Shown here piece by piece: positions 36,092 to 44,240 of a stretch of DNA of 63,639 bases (positions within the stretch are counted from its first letter, which is position 1; every line of letters starts with the position of its first letter). The notes below the pieces were generated by a model that saw nothing but the letters and a program-made list of their open reading frames with translations, did not search any database and was not told where the DNA came from. The position numbers were made by a program, and so were the translations under genes. The DNA is from Streptomyces sp. MZ04 (GTDB taxonomy: Bacteria; Actinomycetota; Actinomycetes; Streptomycetales; Streptomycetaceae), in NCBI RefSeq assembly GCF_004684775.1, contig NZ_SRIC01000013.1, positions 1 to 63,639 of the forward strand. The letters run 5' to 3'.

Positions 36092-37538
36092 GTGAGCAGC
36101 GAGCACCAGCAGATCGGTGGGGTCGCCGCGCGGACCGAGCTGTCGCTGCGCACCATCCGGCATGACGAGGAGACCGGCCTGGTCATCCCCTCCGCCCGAT
36201 CCCAAGGCGCAGCACCGGGCAGTGAGGTGTTCGCCTCGCGGTACCTCCACCGGGCCCGAAGTGACAGTGCCCGCCTGACCGCTGCGGTCTACCGCACGTC
36301 GCTGGGCATCCACGCCCCCACCGCTCCGGCGGTACGCCGCCAGGTGCTCGCGCTCGATGCCGCACGCGCCGACGCCTCCGCCTTGCGGGAGGAGTTGACC
36401 TGCCGCATTCCGGAAGGTGACTGGACTCCGGTCTGGGCCACGGGCAGCGGCTTCACGCCGGCTCTGCGCGACACCCTGACCGGCCATGCCGACGCCGTGA
36501 CGGCGGTGGCATGCACCGATTCGGACGGTGGCCCGGTCGCCGTCACAGGCGACGCCGAGGGTGCGGTGCGGGTGTGGGACCTGCGGACGGGCACGGTCGG
36601 CGGCGGGCCCCGGGTCGGTCACACCGGTGTCGTCTCGGCGCTGACGTGCACGGATGTGGGCGGTACTCCCGTTATGGTCACCTGCGGCGGCGCGGCATGG
36701 GTGTGGGATCTGCGGACCGGCACCGCCATGGGCGAGCCGCTGGCCGGACATCCTGACGGCGTGTTGGCGGTGGGCTGCGTGGAGGTGGACGGGTTTCCCG
36801 TCGCCGTCACCTGTGGGCGCGACGGTGCGCTGCGGGTCTGGGATCTGCGGACCGGCGCCATGATCGGCCGAAAGCGGTTCGGCCACAGCGAGGGGGTGTC
36901 CGCGGTGACCTGCCGCGTCGTGGACGGCGTTCCCGTCGCCGTCACGGGCGGTGGCCGTCTGGACGGCAGGGGTGCGGGTGTGGGATCTGCGGACCGGGAC
37001 GGCCATCGGCGCGCCGCTGATCGGTCATACGGGTGGCGTCTCGGCCGTGGACTGCACGCTCGTGGACGGCATCCCGGTTGCCGTGACGGGCGGACGTCTG
37101 GCCGGTGGGGTCCGGGTGTGGGATCTGCGCACCGGCCAGGCCCGCGGGGAGCCGCTGCCGGGCCCCACCGGAGGTGTGTCGGCGCTCGCGTGCACGTCCG
37201 TGGACGGCACCCCCGTCGCTGTCACCGGCAGCAACGACGGCGGTCTGCGGATGTGGGACCTGCGGACCGGGACGGGCGTCGGTGAACCTCTGGCCGGCCA
37301 CACCCGTGGCGTGTCCGCGGTCGCCTGCTCCGTTGCCGACGGCACCCCCATGGCCGCCACCTGCGGACGTCGTGACAACACGGTGGGCGTCTGGAATCTG
37401 CGCACGGGCGAGCGCGTAAGCCTCATACGGGTACCCAGCCCCCGCGCTGTCTCCTTCGCCTCGGACGGTGGCCTTGTCGTAGGCATGAACAACGACGTGG
37501 CGGTCCTCAGCCGACGTTCTCTGCGCCCGAGGCGGTGA
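36092..37538 (+). pseudogene. Chimeric MerR/WD40-repeat gene with frameshift
   Basis: From GTG 36092 the frame reads a MerR-type N-terminus (QQIGGVAARTELSLRTIRHD, then EETGLVIPSARSQG) for about 38 residues, ending near 36210. It passes in frame into a different protein: a linker, then about seven WD40-like repeats of ~45 residues with the unit VDGxPVAVTGG...VRVWDLRTG...GEPLAGH. At about 36968 one extra base shifts the frame; the repeats continue correctly from 36969 (GVRVWDLRTG) to the stop at 37538. So the MerR gene lost its 3' part, the WD40 gene lost its 5' part (usually an ATPase or protease region), and the fusion is then broken. The single base could be a sequencing error. Confidence 0.8.
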
Positions 37539-37556
37539 GCGGCCTTTCGCCGCCGG

Positions 37557-37796
37557 CTACTCGGCGGGATCCTCCTCCGCCCGGCGGACGGCCAGCCGCA
37601 CCGCCTTCTCGACCTCGGAGCTGTCCTGTTCGGTCGCCGTCGCATGATGCGTGATGGCCGCCTGGGCCAACCCCGATGCCTCACGCCACCGGCGCTTCTG
37701 CACCTCGTACTCCTCACCCTCGAGGCCCGCGAGCTGCGCGCGCTCCTCCTCGGCCCGGTGTGCCAGCCTGATCAATTCATCCGAAATGTCTGCCAC
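37557..37796 (-). CDS. Small charged helical protein
   Basis: 79 residues, almost entirely helix-forming and rich in Glu, Ala, Arg and Gln (for example LIRLAHRAEEERAQLAGL). No cysteine, membrane segment or known domain. Proteins of this size and composition are conserved hypotheticals in Streptomyces. It converges on the WD40 remnant (18 bp between them). Function unknown. Confidence 0.6.
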   Translation of the reverse strand: MADISDELIRLAHRAEEERAQLAGLEGEEYEVQKRRWREASGLAQAAITHHATATEQDSSEVEKAVRLAVRRAEEDPAE

Positions 37797-37866
37797 ACCC
37801 GGATCCTAGGACGGTCCCGGGCGTCCACGCATCGGCCGGTGGCACCGGTCGTGCCTCGATGAGGCC

Positions 37867-38679
37867 TCACACCGCGATCACCTTCACGCCCGCGTCCGTG
37901 AGGCGCGCGGCGGTTTCCGGGGAGATGTTGACGTCGGTCACCAGGGTGTCCACGCGGGCGAGGTCGCAGATTCTGGCGAAGGCGCGCTTGCCCAGTTTGG
38001 ACGAGTCGGTCACCACGATGACGCGGTTGGCCCGCTCGGTGAAGAGTCTGCTGACGCCGGCCTCGTCCTCGTGGTGCGCCATGATGCCGAGGTGCGGGTC
38101 GACGCCGTCGACGCCGAGAACGGCGGCGTCGAGCACGACCTCCTTCAGTACGCCGCCGGTCAGCGGTCCGACGAGTTCGTAGCTCTGCGGGCGGGCGACC
38201 CCGCCGGTGGACACGATCTTGACCTGGGGGCGGACGGCGAGTTCAGCGGCGATGTTGAGGGCGTTGGTGACGACGGTCAGCGCGGGCGCGGAGGGTACGG
38301 GAGCTCCCGCGTCGGCGCCGTCCCGCCGGCTGCCGCCGACCCGTAGCGCGAGCACCCGGGCGACCTCGGTCGTGGTCGTGCCGCCGTTGAGGCCCACCAC
38401 CTCGCCGTCGCCGATGAGGTCGGCGGCCGCCGCGGCGATGCGCTGCTTCTCGGGCGCGCGCCGGGACGTCTTGTAGCGCAGCGGCAGTTCGTAGGAGACG
38501 CCGTGGGCGACCGCGCCGCCGCGTGTGCGGACCAGCATCTGCTGCTCGGCCAGTTCGTCGAGGTCCCTGCGGATGGTGGCGCTGGAGACGTCGAGGGCGC
38601 TCGCGGCCTCCTCGACGTCCAACCGGCCCTCGGCGGCCAGCAGTTCAAGCAGCGCGCTCCAGCGGTCGCGTTTGGACAT
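37867..38679 (-). CDS. DeoR/GlpR-family transcriptional regulator
   Basis: 270 residues. N-terminal DeoR helix-turn-helix RWSALLELLAAEGRLDVEEAA followed by SSATIRRDLDELAEQQMLVRTRGGA, the family signature. The C-terminal sugar-phosphate sensor domain of the isomerase type runs from about 75: GEVVGLNGGTTTTEVARVL (phosphate loop), TVVTNALNIAAEL, KIVSTGGVARPQSYELVGP and VIVVTDSSKLGKRAF. It should repress the divergent SIS/aldolase genes until a sugar phosphate binds. A stretch with many Gly/Ala/Asp around residues 115-130 is longer than usual. Confidence 0.93.
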   Translation of the reverse strand: MSKRDRWSALLELLAAEGRLDVEEAASALDVSSATIRRDLDELAEQQMLVRTRGGAVAHGVSYELPLRYKTSRRAPEKQRIAAAAADLIGDGEVVGLNGGTTTTEVARVLALRVGGSRRDGADAGAPVPSAPALTVVTNALNIAAELAVRPQVKIVSTGGVARPQSYELVGPLTGGVLKEVVLDAAVLGVDGVDPHLGIMAHHEDEAGVSRLFTERANRVIVVTDSSKLGKRAFARICDLARVDTLVTDVNISPETAARLTDAGVKVIAV

Positions 38680-38907
38680 TGTTCTCGGACTCCTGCCCGC
38701 TCGGTCCGGTCCACCGGCTCAGCCACTGATCGTAGCCCCGCACAGCACTCCACCATGAACAGTGCACACACCCACTATGCTTGATTCTGCAATTTTTGGC
38801 GCCCTATCGAGCAACTCTTGACATTGCGTATGTCGATGCGACAGCGTGCTCGGCGCAGGAGACGTCCCGTCGTCGTCCGTTTGTCCCCTCATCTAGGAGC
38901 ACCCGTC

Positions 38908-39855
38908 ATGGCCGCCCCGCACACCTGCCGCACCTCCGTGGAGATCGCTTCCCAGCCGGACACCTGGCGTCAGGCCGCCGCTTCCGCCGACTCGCTCTCC
39001 GCGGCCCTGCCCCGGCGCGGTGAGCGCGTCGCCGTCGTGGGCTGTGGCACCTCGTGGTTCATGGCCCTCGCGTACGCGCAGCTGCGGGAGACCGGCGGGC
39101 ACGGCGAGACGGACGCCTTCGCCGCGTCCGAGTTCCCGACCGGGCGTGGCTACGACCGGGTGCTTGCCATCACGCGGTCCGGGACCACGACGGAGGTCCT
39201 GGACCTGCTCGCCCGCCTCAAGGGCACCGTGGCGACCTCGGCGATCACCGCCGATCCCGCCACCGCCGTCATGGACCTGGCCGACACCGTCGCCGTCCTG
39301 GACTTCGCCGACGAGGAGTCGGTGGTCCAGACGCGCTTCGCCACCACGGTCCTCGCCCTGCTCCGCGCGCATCTGGAGGCGGAGGGCGCCCTGCCGGAGG
39401 GGGTACGCCCCATAGCCGGTGCGATCGAGGACGCGCAGCGCGCCGTCGACGCCCCGATCGGCGACGACCTGCGCGGTGCCGAGCAGTTCACCTTCCTCGG
39501 CACCGGCTGGTCCTACGGGCTCGCGCTGGAGGCCGGGCTCAAGATGCGCGAGGCGGCGGGCGCCTGGACCGAGGCGTATCCGGCGATGGAGTACCGGCAC
39601 GGGCCGATCAGCATCACCGGGCCGAACCGGGTGGCGTGGCTGTTCGGGACCGCTCCGCAGGGCCTGGCCGACGACGTCGCGAAGGTCGGCGGCGTCTTCG
39701 TCGCCGGTTCCGAGGCCGCGGGCGGCCTCGATCCGCTGGCCGACCTGATCCTCGTACAGCGTCTGGCGGTCCTCATCGCGCAGGACCGCGGATACGACCC
39801 GGACCGCCCGCGCAACCTGACCCGCTCCGTGATCCTCGACGACGGCCAGGCCTGA
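38908..39855 (+). CDS. SIS-domain sugar-phosphate isomerase/deaminase (AgaS-like)
   Basis: 315 residues from ATG 38908 (taggag upstream). Two SIS domains. First: RVAVVGCGTSWFMALAYAQL, then FPTGRGYDRVLAITRSGTTTEVLDLL, the Ser/Thr phosphate loop of the family. Second: FTFLGTGWSYGLALEAGLKMREAAGAWTEAYPAMEYRHGP, whose EYRHGP is the hallmark of GlmS/AgaS-type proteins. There is no glutaminase domain, so it is a stand-alone isomerase or deaminase acting on an amino-sugar or keto-sugar phosphate. With the aldolase downstream and DeoR upstream it forms a tagatose/galactosamine-like catabolic locus. Confidence 0.88.
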   Translation: MAAPHTCRTSVEIASQPDTWRQAAASADSLSAALPRRGERVAVVGCGTSWFMALAYAQLRETGGHGETDAFAASEFPTGRGYDRVLAITRSGTTTEVLDLLARLKGTVATSAITADPATAVMDLADTVAVLDFADEESVVQTRFATTVLALLRAHLEAEGALPEGVRPIAGAIEDAQRAVDAPIGDDLRGAEQFTFLGTGWSYGLALEAGLKMREAAGAWTEAYPAMEYRHGPISITGPNRVAWLFGTAPQGLADDVAKVGGVFVAGSEAAGGLDPLADLILVQRLAVLIAQDRGYDPDRPRNLTRSVILDDGQA

Positions 39856-39887
39856 ACCGACCGGGTGGTGGCGGTCCCGCGTTCGTG

Positions 39888-39931
39888 GTGAGACGTCGGG
39901 CCGTGTGCACGCGCCCGGCCCGACGTCTCAC
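39888..39931 (+). terminator. 16-bp perfect hairpin between SIS and aldolase genes
   Basis: Arms gtgagacgtcgggccg (39888-39903) and cggcccgacgtctcac (39916-39931) pair perfectly around a 12-base loop, 32 bp after the SIS stop and 67 bp before the aldolase start. It could be a full or partial terminator, a transcript-stabilising structure, or part of an inserted repeat. The aldolase then needs read-through or its own promoter. Confidence 0.85.
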
Positions 39932-39998
39932 CCGCCCTTCCCGGCCAAGTCCCCGACGCCCCGCACCCGTTCAGCCGTCATTCCTCTGGAGAAGCCCC

Positions 39999-40835
39999 AT
40001 GCCCCTCTCCCCCACCGGCACCATCACCCACGCCGCCCGCCAACAGCGCTCGGGCGTCGGTGCTTTCAACGTCGTCCAGATCGAGCACGCCGAAGCCATC
40101 GTCGCCGGTGCGGAACACGCGCAACGGCCCGTCATCCTCCAGATCAGCGAGAACACCGCCCGCTACCACGGCGCCCTGGCCCCGCTCGCCCTTGCCACGC
40201 TCGCCATCGCCCGCGCCGCGGACGTCCCCGTCGCCGTCCACCTCGACCATGCCGAATCGGCCGACCTGGTCCGTGAAGCCGTCGAACTCGGCTTCACCTC
40301 CGTGATGTTCGACGCCTCCAAGCTCCCGTACGAGGAGAACGTCGCCGCCACCCGCTCCATCACGGAGTACTGCCACGTCGCAGACGTCTGGGTCGAGGCG
40401 GAGCTCGGCGAGATCGGCGGCAAGGACGGCGCCCACGCGCCCGGCGTCCGCACCGACCCCGACGAGGCCCGTGCGTTCGCCGATGCCACCGCCGTCGACG
40501 CGCTCGCCGTGGCCGTCGGCAGTTCGCACGCCATGCACACCCGCGACGCCGCCCTCGACTTCGACCTCATCCAGCGGCTCCACACCGCCCTCGCCGTCCC
40601 CCTCGTCCTGCACGGCTCATCCGGCGTCAGCGACACCGACCTGGGCAAGGCCATCGCGGCCGGTATGACGAAGGTGAACATAGCCACCCACCTCAACAAG
40701 CTCTTCACCAGTACGGTGCGCACACACCTCGCCGCTGCGCCGGACCTCTCCGACCCCCGTAAATACCTCGGCCCCGCCCGCGAAGCCGTCGCCACGGAAG
40801 TCACCCGGCTGCTGGGGATCCTCAGCCACCCCTGA
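39999..40835 (+). CDS. Class II fructose/tagatose-bisphosphate aldolase
   Basis: 278 residues from ATG 39999 (ctggag upstream). TIM-barrel class II aldolase: GVGAFNVVQIEHAEAIV at the start, AVHLDHAESADL supplies the zinc His and catalytic Asp (about residues 79-90), EAELGEIGGKDG (about 129-140), a zinc His in VGSSHAMHTR, and LHGSSGVSDTDLGKAIAAGMTKVNIATHL with the third His and the phosphate loop. The length (below 290) and GSSH/HGSSG phrases fit the GatY/KbaY/FbaA-short group. It cleaves a ketose bisphosphate to dihydroxyacetone phosphate and an aldehyde; the exact sugar is not readable. Confidence 0.92.
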   Translation: MPLSPTGTITHAARQQRSGVGAFNVVQIEHAEAIVAGAEHAQRPVILQISENTARYHGALAPLALATLAIARAADVPVAVHLDHAESADLVREAVELGFTSVMFDASKLPYEENVAATRSITEYCHVADVWVEAELGEIGGKDGAHAPGVRTDPDEARAFADATAVDALAVAVGSSHAMHTRDAALDFDLIQRLHTALAVPLVLHGSSGVSDTDLGKAIAAGMTKVNIATHLNKLFTSTVRTHLAAAPDLSDPRKYLGPAREAVATEVTRLLGILSHP

Positions 40836-40858
40836 CCGTCTCTGTTCGGCTGACCTCC

Positions 40859-41022
40859 TGGGTGTCGGTGAACACGCCGTCCGCCACCACCCCGCCCACC
40901 ACCTCGGCGTACTTGTCTACTGGGTCAGCAACCACGCCTACCGGAAAGGGAAATGGAACCTCGAGGACCTCGCCGAAACCCTCACCCAGGGCATCGCCGA
41001 CCGCACCCGGTCCCACGGCTGA
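40859..41022 (+). pseudogene. 3' fragment of an unidentified gene
   Basis: About 54 codons ending at TGA 41020-41022 read GVGEHAVRHHPAHHLGVLVY, then WVSNHAYRKGKWNLEDLAET and LTQGIADRTRSHG. Codon third positions are G/C as in real genes, and the end has the look of a genuine C-terminus. There is no start or upstream half; the aldolase gene ends just before it. Probably a truncated remnant; family unknown. Confidence 0.4.
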
Positions 41023-41030
41023 GCATCCCG

Positions 41031-42161
41031 TCACTGCGGGAACGCCCGCCGGGCGACGAGCCGGGAGCGGGTCAACTCCAGCAGGCGGCCCACCCAGTTG
41101 CGGCCGCGGCCGTCACCGGCGTCCCGCCAGAAGGGGGAGTCCGACAGGCCGGTGTAGCTGATCACGCTGTCCCCGGTGGCCAGGAGGATCTCGGCGAGCT
41201 CGGGGTGCTGCGTGAACTTCGCGTCCAGCAGACCGTCCATGACCGCCGGTCGCGCAGCGGGCCAATCCGCTCTCCGCTCCACCCGGGCGCCCGTCTCGCG
41301 CGCCTCCCGAACGCTCGGCGCATCCCGTATCCGGTCGTGGTCGCGAGGGTCGGCCGCCGACAGAGCCCAGTAGGCGTGGAGCACGGAGGGGTAGGTTTCG
41401 CCGGCGAACACCACCGGTACCGGGTACTCGTTGCGCAGCACGAACGGGCCGAGCACCTCCGGCCAGCCCTGCGGGTAGACGGTTTCCAGCGAGGAGAAGG
41501 CGGCTTGGCCCGCCTCGGTGGGATCGTCGGCGTACCGCTCCTCGCGCTGCTCCTGCGCCCGTGCGACCGCCTGTTCCAACCGATGGAAGTAGTCCAGGGC
41601 CTGCTGGTGCATGTCCGGCGTCGCCACCGGGCCGTCCCCGTCGACGGCTTCTCCCACCTCGGTCAGCAGAATCCGCAGCGGGCGGTCCTGGTGGTCCATG
41701 TCGCCGAGGACAAAGACACGCAGGTGCGGTGGCACCGCGAGGTAGGCCTCTCGCAGCATGGTGCGGTTGGGCTCGCCCGGGTCCTGCCGGAAGCGCCGGA
41801 TCGCCTCCTGGCAGCGCTGCGCGGCCGTGGGCCGCCCGCTGAGTTCTTCGACCTTGTCGGCGGCCTCGAGGAGGAATCCCTGCGGGGTCAGTGGTTCGCC
41901 GTATCGGGCGGCCCACTTCGACGGCGGGGCGGGAACCTCTGCCGCTCCCGGCTGCGTGACCGCGATGCCGCCCGATGCGAGCAGCTTCTCCAGGCCGGGC
42001 AGATCGGTCCACTCCTCGCACTTGACCGCGCCGTCCGCGAAGACGATCAGATCCTCGAGGAAGTAGCGGTCGTCCCACGGGCCACGCCGCCAGACGTGAC
42101 ACCAGGCCCCGTCGATCGTCTCCCCGTCCACGGTCCGATGCGTTGGTTCTCGCCAGGTCAT
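41031..42161 (-). CDS. NADAR-domain protein (ADP-ribose chemistry)
   Basis: 376 residues. The last ~155 residues have the NADAR/YbiA pattern: VFAGETYPSVLHAYWALSA, HDRIRDAPSVREARETG, RADWPAARPAVMDGLLDAKFTQHPELAEILLATGD and the end FWRDAGDGRGRNWVGRLLELTRSRL. NADAR enzymes remove ADP-ribose from guanine bases or act on N-glycosidic ADP-ribose intermediates, and some counter DarT-like toxins. The N-terminal ~70 residues (WREPTHRTVDGETIDGAWCHVW...) are a separate domain found at the front of several Streptomyces proteins, joined by a helical middle. Monocistronic. No toxin gene is adjacent. Confidence 0.8.
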   Translation of the reverse strand: MTWREPTHRTVDGETIDGAWCHVWRRGPWDDRYFLEDLIVFADGAVKCEEWTDLPGLEKLLASGGIAVTQPGAAEVPAPPSKWAARYGEPLTPQGFLLEAADKVEELSGRPTAAQRCQEAIRRFRQDPGEPNRTMLREAYLAVPPHLRVFVLGDMDHQDRPLRILLTEVGEAVDGDGPVATPDMHQQALDYFHRLEQAVARAQEQREERYADDPTEAGQAAFSSLETVYPQGWPEVLGPFVLRNEYPVPVVFAGETYPSVLHAYWALSAADPRDHDRIRDAPSVREARETGARVERRADWPAARPAVMDGLLDAKFTQHPELAEILLATGDSVISYTGLSDSPFWRDAGDGRGRNWVGRLLELTRSRLVARRAFPQ

Positions 42162-42220
42162 CGGAGCACGCTATCGCCCGGATGCGGACGGCTTTCGGGC
42201 CGGTCCGGCCACCGGCCACC

Positions 42221-43126
42221 TCACTTGACCGCGCCCGCCGTCATGCCCGCGCGCCAGAACCGTTGCAGCGCCACGAACGCCACGATCAGCGGGACCACCG
42301 ACACCAGCGAGCCCACCACGACCAACGACGCGGGAACCGCCACTCCATGAGACGCGTTCCAGCCCACAAGACCCACGGTCACCGGCTGCAGCCGGTCGTC
42401 CCCCAACACCATCGCGGGCAGCAGGTAGTTGTTCCAGATCTCCACGAACTGGAACAGGAAGATCGTCACCAGCGCCGGCAGCATCATCGGCAGCGCGATC
42501 GTGCGGAAGATGCGGAACTCCCCCGCGCCGTCGAGGCGTCCGGCCTCGATCACCTCGCCCGGCACCGCCTGCGCGGCGAAGACCCGTGCCAGATACACGC
42601 CGAACGGGCTGACGATGCTGGGCAGCAGCACGGCGAGCGGATTGTTGATCAGGCCGATCTCGGAGAACATCAGGTACAGCGGCAGCGTGAAGAGGATCTT
42701 CGGGACCAGTACGGCCGCCAGGACCGCCCCGAACAGCGCGCCCTTGCCCCGGAATTCGTACGTGGCAAGGAGGTAGCCGGCCATCGCCGACAGCAGGGTG
42801 GCGCCGAGCGCGCCGATGCCGCAGTACAGGACGCTGTTGAGCATCCAGCGCCAGAAGATGCCGTCGCTCTGCGCGGTCAGCCGGCTGAGGTTGTCGAAGA
42901 GGCCGAAGCCGTCGAACCAGAGGCCGCTGCCGCTGAATTGGCGGCCGAACGGCTTGGTCACCGAGACCAGCAGCCACCACAGCGGGAAGAGGAAGTACGC
43001 GGTCGAGATCAGCAGCAGGGTCAGGACGACGCCGCGGCCGGCGGCCGTGGTCTCCCGGCGTGCCGCGGTCTTGGCGGTGCGGCGCGCCCCGGATGGTCCT
43101 GCGGATCGCGTCACGGCGGTGCTCAT
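42221..43126 (-). CDS. Sugar ABC transporter permease (MalG type)
   Basis: 301 residues, six membrane segments. The permease EAA loop reads EVIEAGRLDGAGEFRIFRTIALPMMLPAL (about residues 193-221), the docking site for the ATPase. YFLFPLWWLLVSVTKPF and the C-terminal FVALQRFWRAGMTAGAVK are typical of carbohydrate CUT1 MalG-like partners. Its start codon overlaps the stop of the other permease (ATGA), so the two are co-translated. No ATPase gene is present; CUT1 systems in Streptomyces commonly share the MsiK ATPase encoded elsewhere. Confidence 0.93.
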   Translation of the reverse strand: MSTAVTRSAGPSGARRTAKTAARRETTAAGRGVVLTLLLISTAYFLFPLWWLLVSVTKPFGRQFSGSGLWFDGFGLFDNLSRLTAQSDGIFWRWMLNSVLYCGIGALGATLLSAMAGYLLATYEFRGKGALFGAVLAAVLVPKILFTLPLYLMFSEIGLINNPLAVLLPSIVSPFGVYLARVFAAQAVPGEVIEAGRLDGAGEFRIFRTIALPMMLPALVTIFLFQFVEIWNNYLLPAMVLGDDRLQPVTVGLVGWNASHGVAVPASLVVVGSLVSVVPLIVAFVALQRFWRAGMTAGAVK

Positions 43127-44085
43127 GCCTTGTCACCCCGGTTGGTCAGCTTGAAGAAGACGAAGGACAGCACGCCGACGGCGACGGCGAGGATCACCGA
43201 CTGGGCGGCGGCGTAGTGGTAGTTGCCGGCCGCCACCGCCGACTGCGCGGACATGATCGGCGTGAACGTCGAGGAGACGGAGCCGCCGGAGATGGGCTGG
43301 AGCACCGTCGGTTCGTTGTAGAGCTGCGCGGAGCCGATGATCGAGAAGACCGCGGTGAGCACCAGTGAGCTGCGTACGGCCGGGATCTTGATGTTCCAGG
43401 CGATCCGCAGGGCGGACGCGCCGTCCATCTTCGCGGCCTCGAGCACCTCGCCGGGGATCAGCTGCAGCGCGCTGTAGATAATGATCATGTTGTAGCCGGT
43501 CCAGCTCCACGTGACGATGTTCGCCACCGACCACAGGACCGAGCCGCTGGAGAAGAACGGGATCTGGATGCCGAGCGGCTCGAGGAGATGGTTGATCGGG
43601 CTGGACTCGGAGGAGTACATGAACGACCACACCAGGGCCGCGCTGACGCCCGGGATCGCATAGGGCAGGAACGACGCGAGACGGAAAAGCCCTTTGCCGC
43701 GCGCCGACTTGGCGTCGATGAGCAGGGCGAGGCCGAGGGCGAGGCCCAGCATGAGGGGCACCTGGACGACGGCGAACAGGCCCACGCGTCCCAGCGCGGC
43801 GAGGAAGTCGTGGTCGCCGAAGGCCTGCGCGAAGTTGTGCAGGGGGTCGAACTCTTTGGTCGGCGCGGTCAGTCCCAGGCCCGAGCGCTTGACGACGTAC
43901 AGGCTGCTCACCGTCGCGTAGACGATGGGCGCGATGTACATCGCCGCGAACAGGGCCACGAACGGCCCGCCGAACAGCAGCAGGGTGCGCTTGGTGAGCG
44001 CCGTCTCCCGGCGGCGGCGCCGGGGCGGCCGGGCGTCCTGCCGCGGCGGTGCGGCGGGTTCGGCCGTGCTGAGTGTTGTGGTCAC
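43123..44085 (-). CDS. Sugar ABC transporter permease (MalF type)
   Basis: 320 residues from GTG 44085, chosen because ggaagagag lies just upstream; longer frames run into the tandem repeats. A basic, Pro/Arg-rich N-terminus ([14 protein letters not shown]) precedes six membrane segments. The EAA loop reads EVLEAAKMDGASALRIAWNIKIPAVRSSL (about 224-252). The second conserved periplasmic and TM phrases (FLPYAIPGVSAALVWSFMY) fit MalF-like CUT1 permeases. It is the middle gene of the binding protein - MalF - MalG operon under LacI control. Confidence 0.93.
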   Translation of the reverse strand: MTTTLSTAEPAAPPRQDARPPRRRRRETALTKRTLLLFGGPFVALFAAMYIAPIVYATVSSLYVVKRSGLGLTAPTKEFDPLHNFAQAFGDHDFLAALGRVGLFAVVQVPLMLGLALGLALLIDAKSARGKGLFRLASFLPYAIPGVSAALVWSFMYSSESSPINHLLEPLGIQIPFFSSGSVLWSVANIVTWSWTGYNMIIIYSALQLIPGEVLEAAKMDGASALRIAWNIKIPAVRSSLVLTAVFSIIGSAQLYNEPTVLQPISGGSVSSTFTPIMSAQSAVAAGNYHYAAAQSVILAVAVGVLSFVFFKLTNRGDKA

Positions 44086-44097
44086 GAGCTCTCTTCC

Positions 44098-44164
44098 GGT
44101 TCTGCGCCTGGCAGGTTCTGCGCCCGGCAGGTTCCGCGCCTGGCAGGTTCCGCGCCTGGCAGGG
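44098..44164. repeat. Tandem 16-bp repeat between ABC transporter genes
   Basis: Four near-identical copies of a 16-base unit (consensus ggttctgcgcctggca, with t/c variants) stand between the binding-protein gene and the MalF gene. A second small tandem (gggtggatcgggagc, two copies at about 44194-44231) follows. Neither encodes protein. The first array ends just before the MalF ribosome binding site and could form alternative hairpins in the transcript. Confidence 0.8.
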
Positions 44165-44240
44165 GCGGCCGGTCCCAGCGGCCGGCCGCCCCGGGTGGAT
44201 CGGGAGCAACGGGTGGATCGGGAGCGACGGGGCGTCCGCC

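Noticed and set aside
33158..37006. 1282-residue minus-strand open frame
   Set aside because: Runs antisense or out of frame through four unrelated genes, with low-complexity His/Arg/Pro composition; a codon-bias artefact.
38818..38846. TTGACA promoter for the SIS gene
   Set aside because: No acceptable -10 hexamer at 16-19 bp; the match to the -35 alone is not enough.
44098..44164. CRISPR-like look of spaced repeats
   Set aside because: Units are directly tandem with no unique spacers, and no cas gene is present.
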